A DNA stretch of 64,000 nt from CAWBAT01 sp963810905. Its GTDB lineage: Bacteria; Acidobacteriota; Terriglobia; Versatilivoradales; Versatilivoraceae. Below are positions 27,543-37,478 of this stretch, in pieces (positions within the stretch are counted from its first letter, which is position 1; each line of letters begins with the position of its first letter). A model generated the notes under the pieces. The model worked only from the letters and a program-made list of their open reading frames with translations, made no database searches and was not told where the DNA came from. The position numbers were made by a program, and so were the translations under genes. The stretch lies in assembly GCA_963810905.1 (NCBI GenBank), contig CAWEPG010000021.1:62001-126000 (forward strand), written 5' to 3'.

Positions 27543-27572
27543 GAAAAGAGCCTCACCGGAACGAAGGCTCTG
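27543..27572 (-). terminator. Intrinsic terminator, convergent with the Rieske gene end
   Basis: On the minus strand AGAGCCT and AGGCTCT form a perfect 7-base stem with an 11-base loop, followed at once by TTTTC. It lies just after the stop of the Rieske gene and is well placed to end its transcript before the Oar gene region. Confidence 0.75.
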
Positions 27573-27575
27573 CTG

Positions 27576-27881
27576 TCAGACGAAAACCATTACTTCTCCA
27601 AATTCAATCTTCGTCTCGTAACAACCAACTTTGGCTGCTGGATTGAGAGTTGATGTTCCTGTCGTCACATCATAAGTCCATCCATGCCAGGGGCAGGTCA
27701 CGACCTTCCCTTGCAGTTCACCTTCGCCAAGAGGTCCGCCACGGTGGACGCAAGTGCCATCGATCGCATAGAATGAGCCATCAATGTTAAAGACGGCGAT
27801 GTCTTTGCCATTAACGACAACAGTTTTCCCTATACCTGGAGCAATATCTGCGACGTTTGCCACTACGACAAATTCTGCCAT
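27576..27881 (-). CDS. Rieske-type [2Fe-2S] ferredoxin
   Basis: The start is ATG at 27879-27881, with AAGGAGGTC ten bases upstream, giving 101 residues; a longer frame to 27905 has no such site. The cluster ligands are C44-x-H46 (DGTCVHRGGPLGEG) and C63-x2-H66 (VTCPWHGWTYD). Size and lack of a signal or membrane segment fit a soluble bacterial Rieske ferredoxin such as the electron carriers of dioxygenases or the NirD-like small subunit. No partner oxygenase is adjacent, so the electron acceptor is unknown. It is divergent from the glycosyltransferase gene at 28006. Confidence 0.92.
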   Translation of the reverse strand: MAEFVVVANVADIAPGIGKTVVVNGKDIAVFNIDGSFYAIDGTCVHRGGPLGEGELQGKVVTCPWHGWTYDVTTGTSTLNPAAKVGCYETKIEFGEVMVFV

Positions 27882-28005
27882 AGAGCAATAGACCTCCTTG
27901 TGCATTTCATGGATTTGCCCAGTCGAATAACTCGTTTAGCGTAACGTAAGCCCTGCAATAGTCAAATAGTTCTTTGTGGTATCTTCAGTAACGAGAGCAA
28001 CATCA

Positions 28006-29160
28006 ATGAGCCTTTTTCTCTTATACACTGCGTTGCTCTCTCTGCTGATCCTGATCGTCATCGCCATCGAGTTGCTCAAAGGTGTGAGAACGTTGGGATT
28101 TCTAGAAAATGTGCCACCCATCGACTTGCCGACTCCTCCGTTGGTATCGGTTGTCATCCCCGCCCGAAATGAAAAAAGGCACATTGAAATAGCGCTGCAA
28201 TCGATGCTGAGTCAGAAATATCCTACGTTCGAAGTCATTGTGATTGATGATCGTTCGACAGATGAGACGGGAGAAATTTTGGATCGCATGGCAGTCCAGA
28301 ACCCCTTGTTAAGAGTGTTCCATATCCAGGAATTACCTCAGGGGTGGCTGGGGAAAAACTATGCTTTGTCCTATGGTGCGAGCAAGGCCCGGGGGGAGCT
28401 CCTCCTTTTTACAGATGCTGATGTGATCATGGAACCGACAACCATGAGCCGGGCTGTCAGCTATCTGATTCAGGAACGGCTCGACCATTTGACCCTGTCG
28501 CCTACGCTCTCCATGCCAAGTGTGATTCTCAGAATCTTTGTGACAGGGTTCTATTTTTTCTTCAGCCTCTATGCCAGACCGTGGAAAGCGCGAGATTCGA
28601 AAAGCCACGCCCATATCGGGATTGGGGCATTTAATCTGATCAGGCAGCAGGTCTACCAAACTATCGGGACGCATCAGGTGATTGCCATGCGTCCGGACGA
28701 TGATATGAAACTAGGAAAGATTGTAAAAAAGAATGGATTCTCACAGGGGTTCCTATTTGGGAACAGATTTATTTCCGTGGAATGGTACGCTTCGGTGCGC
28801 GAACTGGTTCACGGGATGATGAAGAACTCTTTTGCGGGTGTCGAATATCGAATATCGATGGTTGTTGCGGCGACCCTTGGTCAATTCATGCTTTTCATCT
28901 GGCCATTCTTTGCACTCTTTCTAGTAGGAGGTCTAACTCGCTGGGTCTATGGGATCATCGTTCTGATCCTCTTGCTCATGCTGGGCTACGGCGCTCACCT
29001 TTGCCACGACAGTCCTTGGTTGGGGCTAGGACTTCCTTTGGCCAGCGCTCTGCTGCTATACATTTTCTGGAGATCCATGATCCAGACGTTGTGGTGCCAG
29101 GGAATTTATTGGCGAGAGACCTATTACCCTCTTCGGCAACTCAAAGCCAATAAAGTCTGA
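28006..29160 (+). CDS. Membrane-bound family 2 glycosyltransferase (HpnB-like)
   Basis: The start is placed at ATG 28006 (MSLFLLYTALLSLLILIVIA); a GTG at 27976 would only add ten residues before the first helix. 384 residues. The GT-A domain shows VVIPARNEKRHIEIALQSML, DDRSTDETG (81-89), the metal-binding TDADV (136-140) and RPDDDMKLGK. Three or four C-terminal helices follow. The N-terminal anchor plus C-terminal helices resemble hopanoid-biosynthesis glycosyltransferase HpnB and related lipid glycosyltransferases. No other hopanoid gene is nearby, so the acceptor is unknown. Confidence 0.85.
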   Translation: MSLFLLYTALLSLLILIVIAIELLKGVRTLGFLENVPPIDLPTPPLVSVVIPARNEKRHIEIALQSMLSQKYPTFEVIVIDDRSTDETGEILDRMAVQNPLLRVFHIQELPQGWLGKNYALSYGASKARGELLLFTDADVIMEPTTMSRAVSYLIQERLDHLTLSPTLSMPSVILRIFVTGFYFFFSLYARPWKARDSKSHAHIGIGAFNLIRQQVYQTIGTHQVIAMRPDDDMKLGKIVKKNGFSQGFLFGNRFISVEWYASVRELVHGMMKNSFAGVEYRISMVVAATLGQFMLFIWPFFALFLVGGLTRWVYGIIVLILLLMLGYGAHLCHDSPWLGLGLPLASALLLYIFWRSMIQTLWCQGIYWRETYYPLRQLKANKV

Positions 29161-29165
29161 GCTCC

Positions 29166-29972
29166 TCAGCAAGCCACCGTATTAGGACTTACCTGTGCCT
29201 TAATAAAGGAGATGGAAAAAAGATTGAAGAGATCAGGCCGATCCACATTACAGACATGACCGGAGTTTCCGATGATCTTCAAAATACAGTGTCTATGTTT
29301 GCGAATAATCTGCTTGAGTGGGGGAAGGAACATATAATCTTCCTCTCCCATCAAATAAAGGGTTGGAATGGGAATTTCTTTCTCTTCGAAATAGTCCAAA
29401 AGAGGGTTAACTTCGTAAGTCAGCCGAAACCAGCGGATGAATTCCTTCTGGCAGAGTTTTCTGGCTTCATGGATAAATAGATACCTGGATTTCTGGTGTC
29501 TCTTCCTGGGCATGATAATCCAGGCAAACAAGCTGTAGAGCCAAAGATATGGGATGAATCTCTTGAAGGTATTCCCCAGCATCACGAGGATCTTGGATCG
29601 CACATTTAGCCTCGTAATGGCTCCACCGAGAATCATGGATCGAATCCGCAAAGGCGCGATTTCGCCGATCGCACGGATGATGATCGTTCCCAGTGAGATA
29701 CCGACAAAATGAGCCGTACGGATGCATAGGTGATCCAATACCTCCAGGATTTCCCGGCTGATGTCTTCGAATGTGTAGCGGCCTAGAGACTTGACGCCTT
29801 CAGCTAAGTTCCTCGATTTTCCATGGCCCCGCAAATCGATCATGAGGACGTTAAAATGCTTCCTGAATTCTCGGAGTTGCTTAAACCAGATGGAGGAACT
29901 CCCCCCCGCGCCGTGAACGAAAACCACCCAATCATTCTGGGGGCCTTTTTCGTATTTCCAGTAGTGCAACAT
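29166..29972 (-). CDS. Alpha/beta hydrolase
   Basis: A 268-residue alpha/beta-hydrolase. The oxyanion strand is WVVFVHGAGGSSSIWFKQL, the second strand VLMIDLRGHGKSRNL, the nucleophile elbow AHFVGISLGTIIIRAIGE (Ser), the acid in LMGEEDYMFLPP, and the catalytic His in GNSGHVCNVDRPDLF. A hydrophobic cap region (YLWLYSLFAWIIMP) may contact membrane or a lipid substrate. It is convergent with the glycosyltransferase, five bases apart. The substrate cannot be assigned. Confidence 0.88.
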   Translation of the reverse strand: MLHYWKYEKGPQNDWVVFVHGAGGSSSIWFKQLREFRKHFNVLMIDLRGHGKSRNLAEGVKSLGRYTFEDISREILEVLDHLCIRTAHFVGISLGTIIIRAIGEIAPLRIRSMILGGAITRLNVRSKILVMLGNTFKRFIPYLWLYSLFAWIIMPRKRHQKSRYLFIHEARKLCQKEFIRWFRLTYEVNPLLDYFEEKEIPIPTLYLMGEEDYMFLPPLKQIIRKHRHCILKIIGNSGHVCNVDRPDLFNLFSISFIKAQVSPNTVAC

Positions 29973-30156
29973 AATCTCTCAGGAACCTTGGATTGACCAA
30001 ATCGATTTCGGGCGCGCGATCCGGCCAGTGGTATCTTACCCGCAATCGACAGGCTTTGAAATGGAAACTTCACCAACTCTAAGTAACGATCAAAATGAGC
30101 TCTGACCCTTAGAGCTTTCTTGTTGTATCCCTAATTGGACCAGAATGGAGGAATGA

Positions 30157-32434
30157 ATGCCAAAGCGGTTCAGGATCACGTTTCTGTTCTTCCTTTTCAT
30201 AAGTGCCTCAAATGGAGCCTCAACAGGGAGATTCGAGGAGAGGCTTTTGGGCTTTTCACCAGAAAGTTCGAAACGACAAATTGGCTTGGAAGAGCAGTTT
30301 GATTCGGTACTTGACGCGAACAATCTCCGGATTTGGATGGAAAGGATCACTGCGAAACCACATCATCTCGGTTCACCTTTTGGGAAGGAAGTCGCTGAAT
30401 TCATCGCCGAACAGTTTCGTTCCTGGGGTTATGAAACTGAAATTGAGAAATTTGACGTCCTCTTCCCAACCCCGAAGCAGCGTTTGTTGGAAATGATGGA
30501 GCCCGAGCATTTTGTCGCTTCCTTGGATGAACCTGTCCTGAAAGAAGACCGAACCTCTGGTGTGACTGGGAACAGACTTCCGCCATACAACGCCTATTCC
30601 ATCGATGGGGATGTTACAGGCCAGCTCGTGTACGCGAATTATGGACTGCCCAAAGATTATGAATATCTGGATTCGAAAGGGATCAATGTCAAAGGCAAGA
30701 TCGTCATTGTGCGCTACGGTGGTTCCTGGCGTGGAATTAAGCCGAAGGTAGCTGCCGAACACGGAGCCATTGGATGCATCATTTATTCGGACCCGCGAGA
30801 CGACGGGTATTTCCAAGGCGATGATTATCCTAAAGGATCCTGGAGAAACGAGCGGGGTGCGCAACGAGGCTCGGTACTCGATATGCCCGTCTATCCGGGA
30901 GATCCATTGACTCCTGGTGTCTCTGCGACGGCGACCGCAAAGCGCCTTCCAACCACAGAAGCCAAAACATTGACCAAGATACCCGTGTTGCCAATTTCTT
31001 ACAGTGATGCCTTGCCACTGCTCCGCGCTCTCGGGGGCCGGGTAGCCCCTGAAGATTGGCGGGGGACGTTGCCGCTCACATATCACCTTGGCCCAGGTCC
31101 GGCCACTGTACATCTGAAGCTGGAGTTCAACTGGGACCTGACCACGATCCATGATGTAATTGCCCGAATCCGTGGAGCCGAAAGGCCCGACCAATGGGTG
31201 ATCCGTGGAAACCATCATGATGCTTGGGTCTTTGGTGCTTACGATCCCACGAGCGGGCTCGTCTCTCTAATGGAAGAAGCTCGCGCGGTGGCTGCGCTGA
31301 CAAAGTCCGGATGGAAGCCCAAGAGGACGATCATCTATTGCGCCTGGGACGGGGAAGAGCCGGGATTGATGGGATCGACGGAGTGGGTGGAAGACCATGA
31401 GGAAGAGTTGTCAAGTAAGGCCGTTGTGTACGTAAACTCAGATTCCAATGGGGCAGGGTTTTTGGCGATGGGAGGGACTCCGAGCCTGGAGAAGTTTATG
31501 AACCAGGCCGCCCGATCCGTGATCGACCCCCAAAAAGCGGTTTCGGTGCTCGAACGCGCCAGGGCTTTTTCGATTGTCAAGGATGATGCTGAGATGCGGC
31601 AAACAGCCCGCCAGAAAAAAGACTTGCCACTAGCTGCACTCGGATCGGGGTCCGACTATACCCCGTTTTTGCAGCATCTCGGAATTCCCGCCCTGAATCT
31701 GTTGTTCTTTGGCGAGGAAGGGGGCGGATCCTACCACTCGATTTACGACTCCTTTGATTACTACACTCGATTTGTGGATCCCAATTTTGAATACGGCGTC
31801 ACCCTTGGCAAAAACTGCTGGGCGTACAATCCTCCGCTTTGCTGACGCCGATGTCCTGCCTTATGAATTTCTTAGCCTTTCTGAAAAAATGGATTCTTAT
31901 CTAAAGGAATTGGTCAAACTCACGGAAAAAATTCGCGATGCAAACGAAGAGAAAAAACTTTTGATCAAAGAGAAGAGCGTGGAAAACACCCTCGACCCGA
32001 AAGAAATTTACATCCCTCCCCAGGTTCTTTCCGAAGTCCCTTACCTCAACTTCTCCCCTCTGCAGAATGCGACTGCCAACCTAAGAACAAGCTCCCAAGG
32101 CTATCAAGAAGCATTGAAAACCTATGAGACTTCGGACATCGAGCTATCGGAGCGGACTCGGGACACTTTAAACCAAATCCTCATGGGCGCAGAAAGAACC
32201 CTCCTCCGAAAAGAAGGGCTGCCGGGACATCCATGGTTCCGTCATCAACTTTACGCACCAGGAAGGTACACGGGGTATGATGTCAAAACCATTCCAGGTG
32301 TGCGTGAGGCGATTGAGCAGCATAACTGGGAGGAAGCAAACCGCGAAATTGAACTCGTCTCCAGAACTATCGAAAGGCTTGTGGTCGTGATTGATCAAGC
32401 TTCTGCGGTTTTGAAGCAAGAGAAGGTTAAATAA
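30157..32434 (+). CDS. M28 metallopeptidase, glutamate-carboxypeptidase-II-like, one frameshift
   Basis: About 758 residues after correction. Order: signal peptide (FRITFLFFLFISASNGAS), a PA domain (KGKIVIVRYGGSWRGIKPKV, with IIYSDPRDDGY), the M28 zinc site (VIRGNHHDAWVFGAYDPTSG; WDGEEPGLMGSTEW; AALGSGSDYTPFLQHLGIP; GGGSYHSIYDSFDYYTR), and a transferrin-receptor-like dimerisation domain. The last domain is in another frame: removing one G at 31807 joins YGVTLAKTAGRTILRFADAD to the following helices, ending at 32434. This is the NAALADase/GCPII architecture, a secreted dipeptidase or carboxypeptidase. Start after GGAGGAATGA. Confidence 0.9.
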
Positions 32435-32450
32435 GGTGGTCTGCCAATTA

Positions 32451-32482
32451 TGTTTGTAGCCGGGGTCGGTGACCCCGGTCTG
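32451..32482. repeat. Perfect palindrome, dispersed-repeat type
   Basis: The convergent gap between the M28 peptidase and larB contains CCGGGGTC-GG-TGACCCCGG-like sequence (CCGGGGTC pairing with GACCCCGG). It could be a dispersed extragenic repeat or act as a bidirectional transcription block; there is no strong T-run. Confidence 0.45.
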
Positions 32483-32530
32483 GAGAGGGGCTCACAGAAG
32501 CCCGCTAAAGCATGAACCATGAACTTAGCA

Positions 32531-33277
32531 CTAGAGCCGATTGATCAAACTCGCAACGAATCCTGCTCCAAAACCGTTGTCGATGTTGACGACGGTGACA
32601 TTTGAAGCACAACTGTTCAACATTCCCAGGAGCGCCGCGATACCCTGGAAACTAGCTCCGTAACCAATGCTGGTAGGGACTGCTATGACTGGGACGGAAA
32701 CCAGCCCACCGACAACGCTCGGTAAGGCGCCTTCCATTCCCGCGACCACAATAATGACTCGAGCCTGCGTCAACCGATCTCGTTCACTGAGAAGCCGATG
32801 GATTCCGGCAACACCCACATCCACGAGACATTCCACTTGGTTCCCCATGGCCTCTGCGGTTACCTGGGCTTCTTTTGCCACCGGAATGTCTGCTGTCCCG
32901 GCACAGGCGACCAAAATTTTCCCTTTTCCGTATTCGGTCTTGTCTCGCTGAACCAAAATGGTTCCAGGATCCGGAAAGAATTTGGCCTTAGAATCCATTT
33001 TCTTGATCTCACGAAAAACAGTTTGATCGGTGCGGGTGATCAACAAGTTTTGTTTGTTGACTAGCATTCGCTTGGCGATGGCTTTGATTTGAGCGACCGT
33101 CTTGCCCCGCCCGAAAATGACTTCTGGAAAACCTTGCCGTAGTGCCCGGTGATGATCGATCCTGGCGAATCCGATGTCTTCAAAGGGAAGTTGCTTTAAG
33201 CGAGAAATCCCATCGTCGACGGAATAGGTGCCGTTTTGGACGTCTATGAGGATTTGGCGGATGTCGTTTTCGGTCAT
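32531..33277 (-). CDS. larB: Nickel-pincer cofactor biosynthesis protein LarB
   Basis: A 248-residue protein of the PurE-related (NCAIR mutase-like) family. The N-terminus DIRQILIDVQNGTYSVDDG and ARIDHHRALRQGFPEVIFG are characteristic of LarB. The PurE-like domain shows ILVACAGTADIPVAKEAQ, VVAGMEGALPSVVGGLVSVP, AVPTSIGYGASFQGIAALL and the end VVNIDNGFGAGF. LarB carboxylates nicotinate adenine dinucleotide in the synthesis of the nickel pincer used by lactate racemase and related enzymes. LarC, LarE and LarA are not in the window, so they must be elsewhere. Ribosome site GAGGGG. Divergent from ubiX. Confidence 0.92.
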   Translation of the reverse strand: MTENDIRQILIDVQNGTYSVDDGISRLKQLPFEDIGFARIDHHRALRQGFPEVIFGRGKTVAQIKAIAKRMLVNKQNLLITRTDQTVFREIKKMDSKAKFFPDPGTILVQRDKTEYGKGKILVACAGTADIPVAKEAQVTAEAMGNQVECLVDVGVAGIHRLLSERDRLTQARVIIVVAGMEGALPSVVGGLVSVPVIAVPTSIGYGASFQGIAALLGMLNSCASNVTVVNIDNGFGAGFVASLINRL

Positions 33278-33411
33278 AGTAAACCCCTCAATTCTTGCTT
33301 CATCCAGCTCAGTTGTCTAGCCAATTTGACGCACAGACTGTCAGTTAACGACATTTTGTTATATTATTTCAAGCTTCCTGTAAGTATTTGACCTGCGAGG
33401 ACCCAAAACTC

Positions 33412-34020
33412 TTGGAAATTACAATCGCAATCACCGGTGCCAGCGGCGCCATTTATCCTGTTCGCCTCCTGAAACATTTGTCTGCCGAACCACAGATCAG
33501 CCGCATCTATGTCGTTGCGTCCGCCGCTGGACTTCGAGTCATGCATGAAGAGCTGAACTTCGGTCCTGTAAGCCTAAAGTTGGTTGCCGAAAAGGTCACC
33601 GAAGACAACAGTCAAAAGATTACGGTTCTCAACAACAACGATATTGGAGCCAGGATCGCGAGCGGTTCGTACCCGGTTGATGCGATGGTCATCATCCCTT
33701 GTAGCATGGGCACTCTCGGCAGTATTGCCCACGGTATATCGCGGGACTTGATTCAGAGAGCTGCAGATGTAACTCTCAAGGAACGGAGAAAACTGTTGCT
33801 CGTAACGCGTGATACTCCGTTGAATTTGATTCATCTGGAGAATATGAAGATGCTGACTCTGGCAGGAGGGATTGTCTTTCCGGCCGTTCTTTCGTTTTAC
33901 CATCGGCCGGTTTCGCTGGAGGACGCTGTGGATCAATTCTTGTATCGGGTCATGCAACACTTGGGTTTGAATCCAAGTAATGCTTACCGTTGGAAGGGCA
34001 GCGAAGACCGGTCGGAATGA
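33412..34020 (+). CDS. ubiX: Flavin prenyltransferase UbiX
   Basis: I place the start at TTG 33412, after GAGGA, giving MEITIAITGASGAIYPVRLL; the frame also allows TTG 33388. About 202 residues. Typical UbiX motifs are ITGASGAIYPVRLLKHL for the flavin site, PCSMGTLGSIAHGISRDLIQ, and LLVTRDTPLNLIHLENM. The enzyme makes prenylated FMN for UbiD-type decarboxylases. The UbiA prenyltransferase follows about 120 bases later, as in quinone-synthesis clusters. A UbiD-type partner is not in the window. Confidence 0.92.
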   Translation: MEITIAITGASGAIYPVRLLKHLSAEPQISRIYVVASAAGLRVMHEELNFGPVSLKLVAEKVTEDNSQKITVLNNNDIGARIASGSYPVDAMVIIPCSMGTLGSIAHGISRDLIQRAADVTLKERRKLLLVTRDTPLNLIHLENMKMLTLAGGIVFPAVLSFYHRPVSLEDAVDQFLYRVMQHLGLNPSNAYRWKGSEDRSE

Positions 34021-34139
34021 AGCGATTCTTTACTGAGACCCGGCAGAATAAGGTTAGGTGTGTGGTTCATGTGCGCCGGTTTTTCCTCCTCTCCTAAAAC
34101 TCAGTTTTGCCGTTCCCATCGCAAAACATTAATTGATCT

Positions 34140-35003
34140 ATGTCCACGCACTTCTTCAAACACCTCAAGATTACGTTAGAGATGATTAAGTTTGAGCACA
34201 CGGTTTTCGCATTACCGTTTGCCTTGTTGAGTGCCATTCTGGCTTCCAATGGTTGGCCACAAGGCTCCAAGCTGTTCTGGATCATCGCAGCCATGATCGG
34301 TGCGCGCAGCGCGGCGATGACCTTTAATCGGATTGCGGACTGGTATATCGATGCTGCAAACCCACGCACCCGAATGCGCGCCCTACCGGCTGGACTTTTG
34401 AGCCGAAATTTTGCAGTTCTTTTCACAATGGTGTCGAGTTTTCTTTTCATTCTTGCGGCTTCCCAACTTAACCAATTGTGTCTGTGGCTGGCATTCCCTG
34501 TGTTACTCATCCTCCTTTTCTATTCCTATACAAAACGCTTCACCAGTTACTCTCATCTTGTTCTCGGCCTTTGCCTTGGAATGGCTCCTCTGGGAGCGTG
34601 GATTGCCATCAGAGGAGATGTGGGCCTGCCCCCTATTTTGCTTTGTGTGATCGTGACACTCTGGACTGCAGGTTTCGATATCATCTATTCCTGCCAGGAT
34701 ACTGATTTCGACCGAACGCGAAATTTGTTCTCTATCCCAAAGCGATTTGGAATCAAAGCCGCACTAAGAATTTCGACCGGCCTCCATTTGTTGATGATTT
34801 TCTTCTTGCTTGTTCTTTTACGGATCGAGGTATTGGGCTGGATCAGTCTGGCAGGAACCGCAGTGGTTGCGGGACTCTTGTATTACGAACACCGTCTCGT
34901 CCGTCCCAATGACCTCTCCAAAGTGAATGCCGCGTTCTTTACGGTGAATGGGTACATCAGCATCCTGCTGCTGATCGCAATCGGGTTGGATAAATTGATC
35001 TAG
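34140..35003 (+). CDS. UbiA-family polyprenyltransferase (MqnP-like)
   Basis: A 287-residue membrane protein with the UbiA family's two Asp-rich motifs: FNRIADWYIDAANPRTRMRA in the first half and SCQDTDFDRTRNLFSIPKRF in the second. About eight or nine hydrophobic helices surround them. ALPAG directly after the first motif is typical of the subgroup that includes MqnP of the futalosine menaquinone route. With UbiX next door, quinone synthesis is the probable pathway, but other futalosine genes are not here, so ubiquinone or another prenylquinone cannot be excluded. Confidence 0.88.
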   Translation: MSTHFFKHLKITLEMIKFEHTVFALPFALLSAILASNGWPQGSKLFWIIAAMIGARSAAMTFNRIADWYIDAANPRTRMRALPAGLLSRNFAVLFTMVSSFLFILAASQLNQLCLWLAFPVLLILLFYSYTKRFTSYSHLVLGLCLGMAPLGAWIAIRGDVGLPPILLCVIVTLWTAGFDIIYSCQDTDFDRTRNLFSIPKRFGIKAALRISTGLHLLMIFFLLVLLRIEVLGWISLAGTAVVAGLLYYEHRLVRPNDLSKVNAAFFTVNGYISILLLIAIGLDKLI

Positions 35004-35095
35004 ACGAGCTCCCCTCTGATAAGAGGATTGACATCAGCTTTTCTAACGAAACGGTAATCATCTATATGATCTGATTCATATTAGGACTTTCACGA

Positions 35096-36796
35096 ATGAA
35101 CCCCGCTATGAAGCTGTTCCTTCTGTCCTGCCTTTGTATGCTAGTCACGGCGTGGGCGGAGTCTGGCGAAAAGCCAAGGCAGCAAGCCAGGTCGATGGTG
35201 ATCAGTCGATTCGGCATTGTTGCGACGAGCCAACCTCTCGCTTCGGCAGCCGCTGTGCGTATCTTGGAGGAAGGGGGCAATGCCATTGATGCCGCGATCG
35301 CCGCCAACGCAGTTTTGGGCGTTGTCGAGCCCGGTAGCAATGGGATTGGAGGCGATTTGTTCGCGATGGTCTATGAGGTCAAATCAGGGCGACTTTACGG
35401 CCTCAATGCGAGTGGCTGGGCTCCTTCTGGATTGACGATCGATTCTCTGGAAGCTCGCGGAATCCACAGTATGCCGCAAGAAGGGATCGATTCTGTCACC
35501 GTTCCGGGATGTGTTGCAGGGTGGGAAGCGCTCCATAGAAGGTTTGGGAAGATACCTTTCTCGAAACTCCTGTCTCCAGCCATTTACTACGGTAATAATG
35601 GCTTTCCAGTCACTGAGATCATTTCTGCCAGCTGGCAGGATGCTGTCGAATTCTTAACTTCCCATCCAAATGCTCGGGAAACCTTCCTCCTCGGAGGCAA
35701 AGCGCCAAGGGTTGGCGAGGTTTTCAGAAATCCAGATTTGGCGCGGAGCTTGCAATTGATTGCTGAACAAGGGAGGAATGGATTTTATAGAGGAAGCACT
35801 GCTGAATCGATTCTCCAGATCTCGAAGGAAAACGGTGGAACCTTCAAGCTTTCGGACCTAACGGAATTTGAACCTGAATGGGTCGAACCGATCTCGACAA
35901 CGTATCGAGGTTGGACCGTTTATGAACTTCCCCCCAACGGGCAAGGGATAGCCGCGCTCTCCATGTTGAATCTGATGGAGCGGTTCCCCTTGGAAGAGTA
36001 CGGTCATAATAGTGCCAAAGCGCTTCATATTATGATCGAAGCCAAAAAGCTTGCCTATGCTGACATGCTGCAGAACGTAGGAGATCCACGGTTTTCTAAA
36101 ATGCCCGTAAAGGCAGGACTTTCCAAAAATCTTGCCGAGCGGCGAGCCCGCTTGATTTTGACAGAACAAGCCAACTGCCACGTCCCTCCATCTGATTTGA
36201 CTGGAATTGAGAATTCCTATGGCGGAGATACCATTTACATGTCTGCGATTGATCGTGAAGGAAACATTGTGTCTTTGATTCAGAGCAATTATTTTGCGTT
36301 CGGCTCAGGACTCGTTCCGCCTAGGACAGGATTCCCGCTTCAGAACCGAGGGGCTCTATTTACGTTAGATCGGGGGAAACCGAATTCGCTCGAACCGCAT
36401 AAACGCCCGCTGCATACCATTATCCCTGCTTTCATGGAAAAAGAAGGTGTGCGCATTGGTTTTGGAATCATGGGGGGATGGAACCAAGCCCAGGCCCATG
36501 CTCAATTTGTTTCCAATGTGGTAGATTTCGAGATGAATATCCAGGAAGCCCTGGAAGCCGCTCGGTTCACCAAACCTACTTTTGAAGGTTGCGACGTACA
36601 AGTTGAGGATCGCGTATCGGAAAAAGTGAGAAACATCTTGTTTCAATGGGGACATGAATTGAGAGTAGTTGGTCCGTTTTCCGGCTCCATGGGAGGAGGG
36701 CAAGCGGTCATGCGCGACAGGTCAGGCATCAACTATGGCGGATCGGACCCAAGAAAGGACGGAGAAGCTGTGCCGGAAAGTCCTCCCTGGAATTAA
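35096..36796 (+). CDS. ggt: Gamma-glutamyltransferase, secreted
   Basis: A 566-residue N-terminal-nucleophile hydrolase precursor. A signal peptide (MKLFLLSCLCMLVTAWA; the in-frame ATG at 35108 could be the start) precedes the large subunit with GIVATSQPLASAAAVRILEE, GGNAIDAAIAANAVLGVVEP and NGIGGDLFAMVYE. The self-cleavage/nucleophile Thr is near residue 379 in YGGDTIYMSAIDREGNIVSL. The small subunit has FPLQNRGALFTLD and FGIMGGWNQAQAH. It cleaves gamma-glutamyl bonds of glutathione or related peptides outside the cytoplasm. The GDT, rather than the more usual HT-type, context of the nucleophile places it in a divergent GGT-like subgroup. Confidence 0.9.
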   Translation: MNPAMKLFLLSCLCMLVTAWAESGEKPRQQARSMVISRFGIVATSQPLASAAAVRILEEGGNAIDAAIAANAVLGVVEPGSNGIGGDLFAMVYEVKSGRLYGLNASGWAPSGLTIDSLEARGIHSMPQEGIDSVTVPGCVAGWEALHRRFGKIPFSKLLSPAIYYGNNGFPVTEIISASWQDAVEFLTSHPNARETFLLGGKAPRVGEVFRNPDLARSLQLIAEQGRNGFYRGSTAESILQISKENGGTFKLSDLTEFEPEWVEPISTTYRGWTVYELPPNGQGIAALSMLNLMERFPLEEYGHNSAKALHIMIEAKKLAYADMLQNVGDPRFSKMPVKAGLSKNLAERRARLILTEQANCHVPPSDLTGIENSYGGDTIYMSAIDREGNIVSLIQSNYFAFGSGLVPPRTGFPLQNRGALFTLDRGKPNSLEPHKRPLHTIIPAFMEKEGVRIGFGIMGGWNQAQAHAQFVSNVVDFEMNIQEALEAARFTKPTFEGCDVQVEDRVSEKVRNILFQWGHELRVVGPFSGSMGGGQAVMRDRSGINYGGSDPRKDGEAVPESPPWN

Positions 36797-36983
36797 ACGT
36801 TTAAGAATTCAAAAAAAATCCTCTTTGCTCCAGACTCGACGAGATCATTATCCCTAGCTATCAAAAAACTCACATGTACCGTTTAGCAGAGGATTTTACA
36901 CGAACGGCCAGTGTCGTGAATCCAACTCCGCATCTGAAGGAGAACACGAACCTGTGCTAGCATAAGGCGGTGAGTGTAATCCT

Positions 36984-37478
36984 ATGAATTCTGGTAACAC
37001 CTTGGAAGATCAGGAGCGGGCCAAAGAATTGTGGGAAGAGGGAGTCACGGAGTTGATGTCTGGCAGGATCCATTCCGCCATTGACTGCTTCAACCAGAGC
37101 ATCCTCCACTATCCTACCGCCGAAGGCCATACATACCGGGGATGGGCTCTTTCGTTTCTCGGTATGCTCGATCAAGCTGTCCAGGATTGTAAAAAAGCCA
37201 TCGAAATTGACCCGGATTTTGGTAATCCCTACAATGATATTGGCGTTTACTTAATGCAAATAGGGCTATTAGACGATGCCATCCCCTGGTTCGAAAAAGC
37301 CAAAGGGGCAGCTCGATATATTCCGAGACACTTTCCGTTTCTCAACCTGGGGCATATCTATATGGCCAAAGAAGATCAAAACAAAGCATTGGAAGAATAT
37401 GTGCAGGCGCTGGATCTTGATCCGGAAAACCCAGCTATATTGAAAGCCATCGCCAGTTTGGATCTAAAGGTGAGCTGA
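36984..37478 (+). CDS. TPR-repeat protein
   Basis: A 164-residue soluble protein made of about four tetratricopeptide repeats: AKELWEEGVTELMSGRIHSA, YRGWALSFLGMLDQAVQDC, YNDIGVYLMQIGLLDDAIPW and LNLGHIYMAKEDQNKALEEY. Each has the W/Y-G/A-P spacing of TPRs. There is no signal peptide or membrane segment, so it is probably cytoplasmic. The ribosome site is AAGGCGGTGAG. Such proteins mediate protein contacts; no partner can be inferred from the flanking ggt and dihydrouridine-synthase genes. Confidence 0.85.
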   Translation: MNSGNTLEDQERAKELWEEGVTELMSGRIHSAIDCFNQSILHYPTAEGHTYRGWALSFLGMLDQAVQDCKKAIEIDPDFGNPYNDIGVYLMQIGLLDDAIPWFEKAKGAARYIPRHFPFLNLGHIYMAKEDQNKALEEYVQALDLDPENPAILKAIASLDLKVS

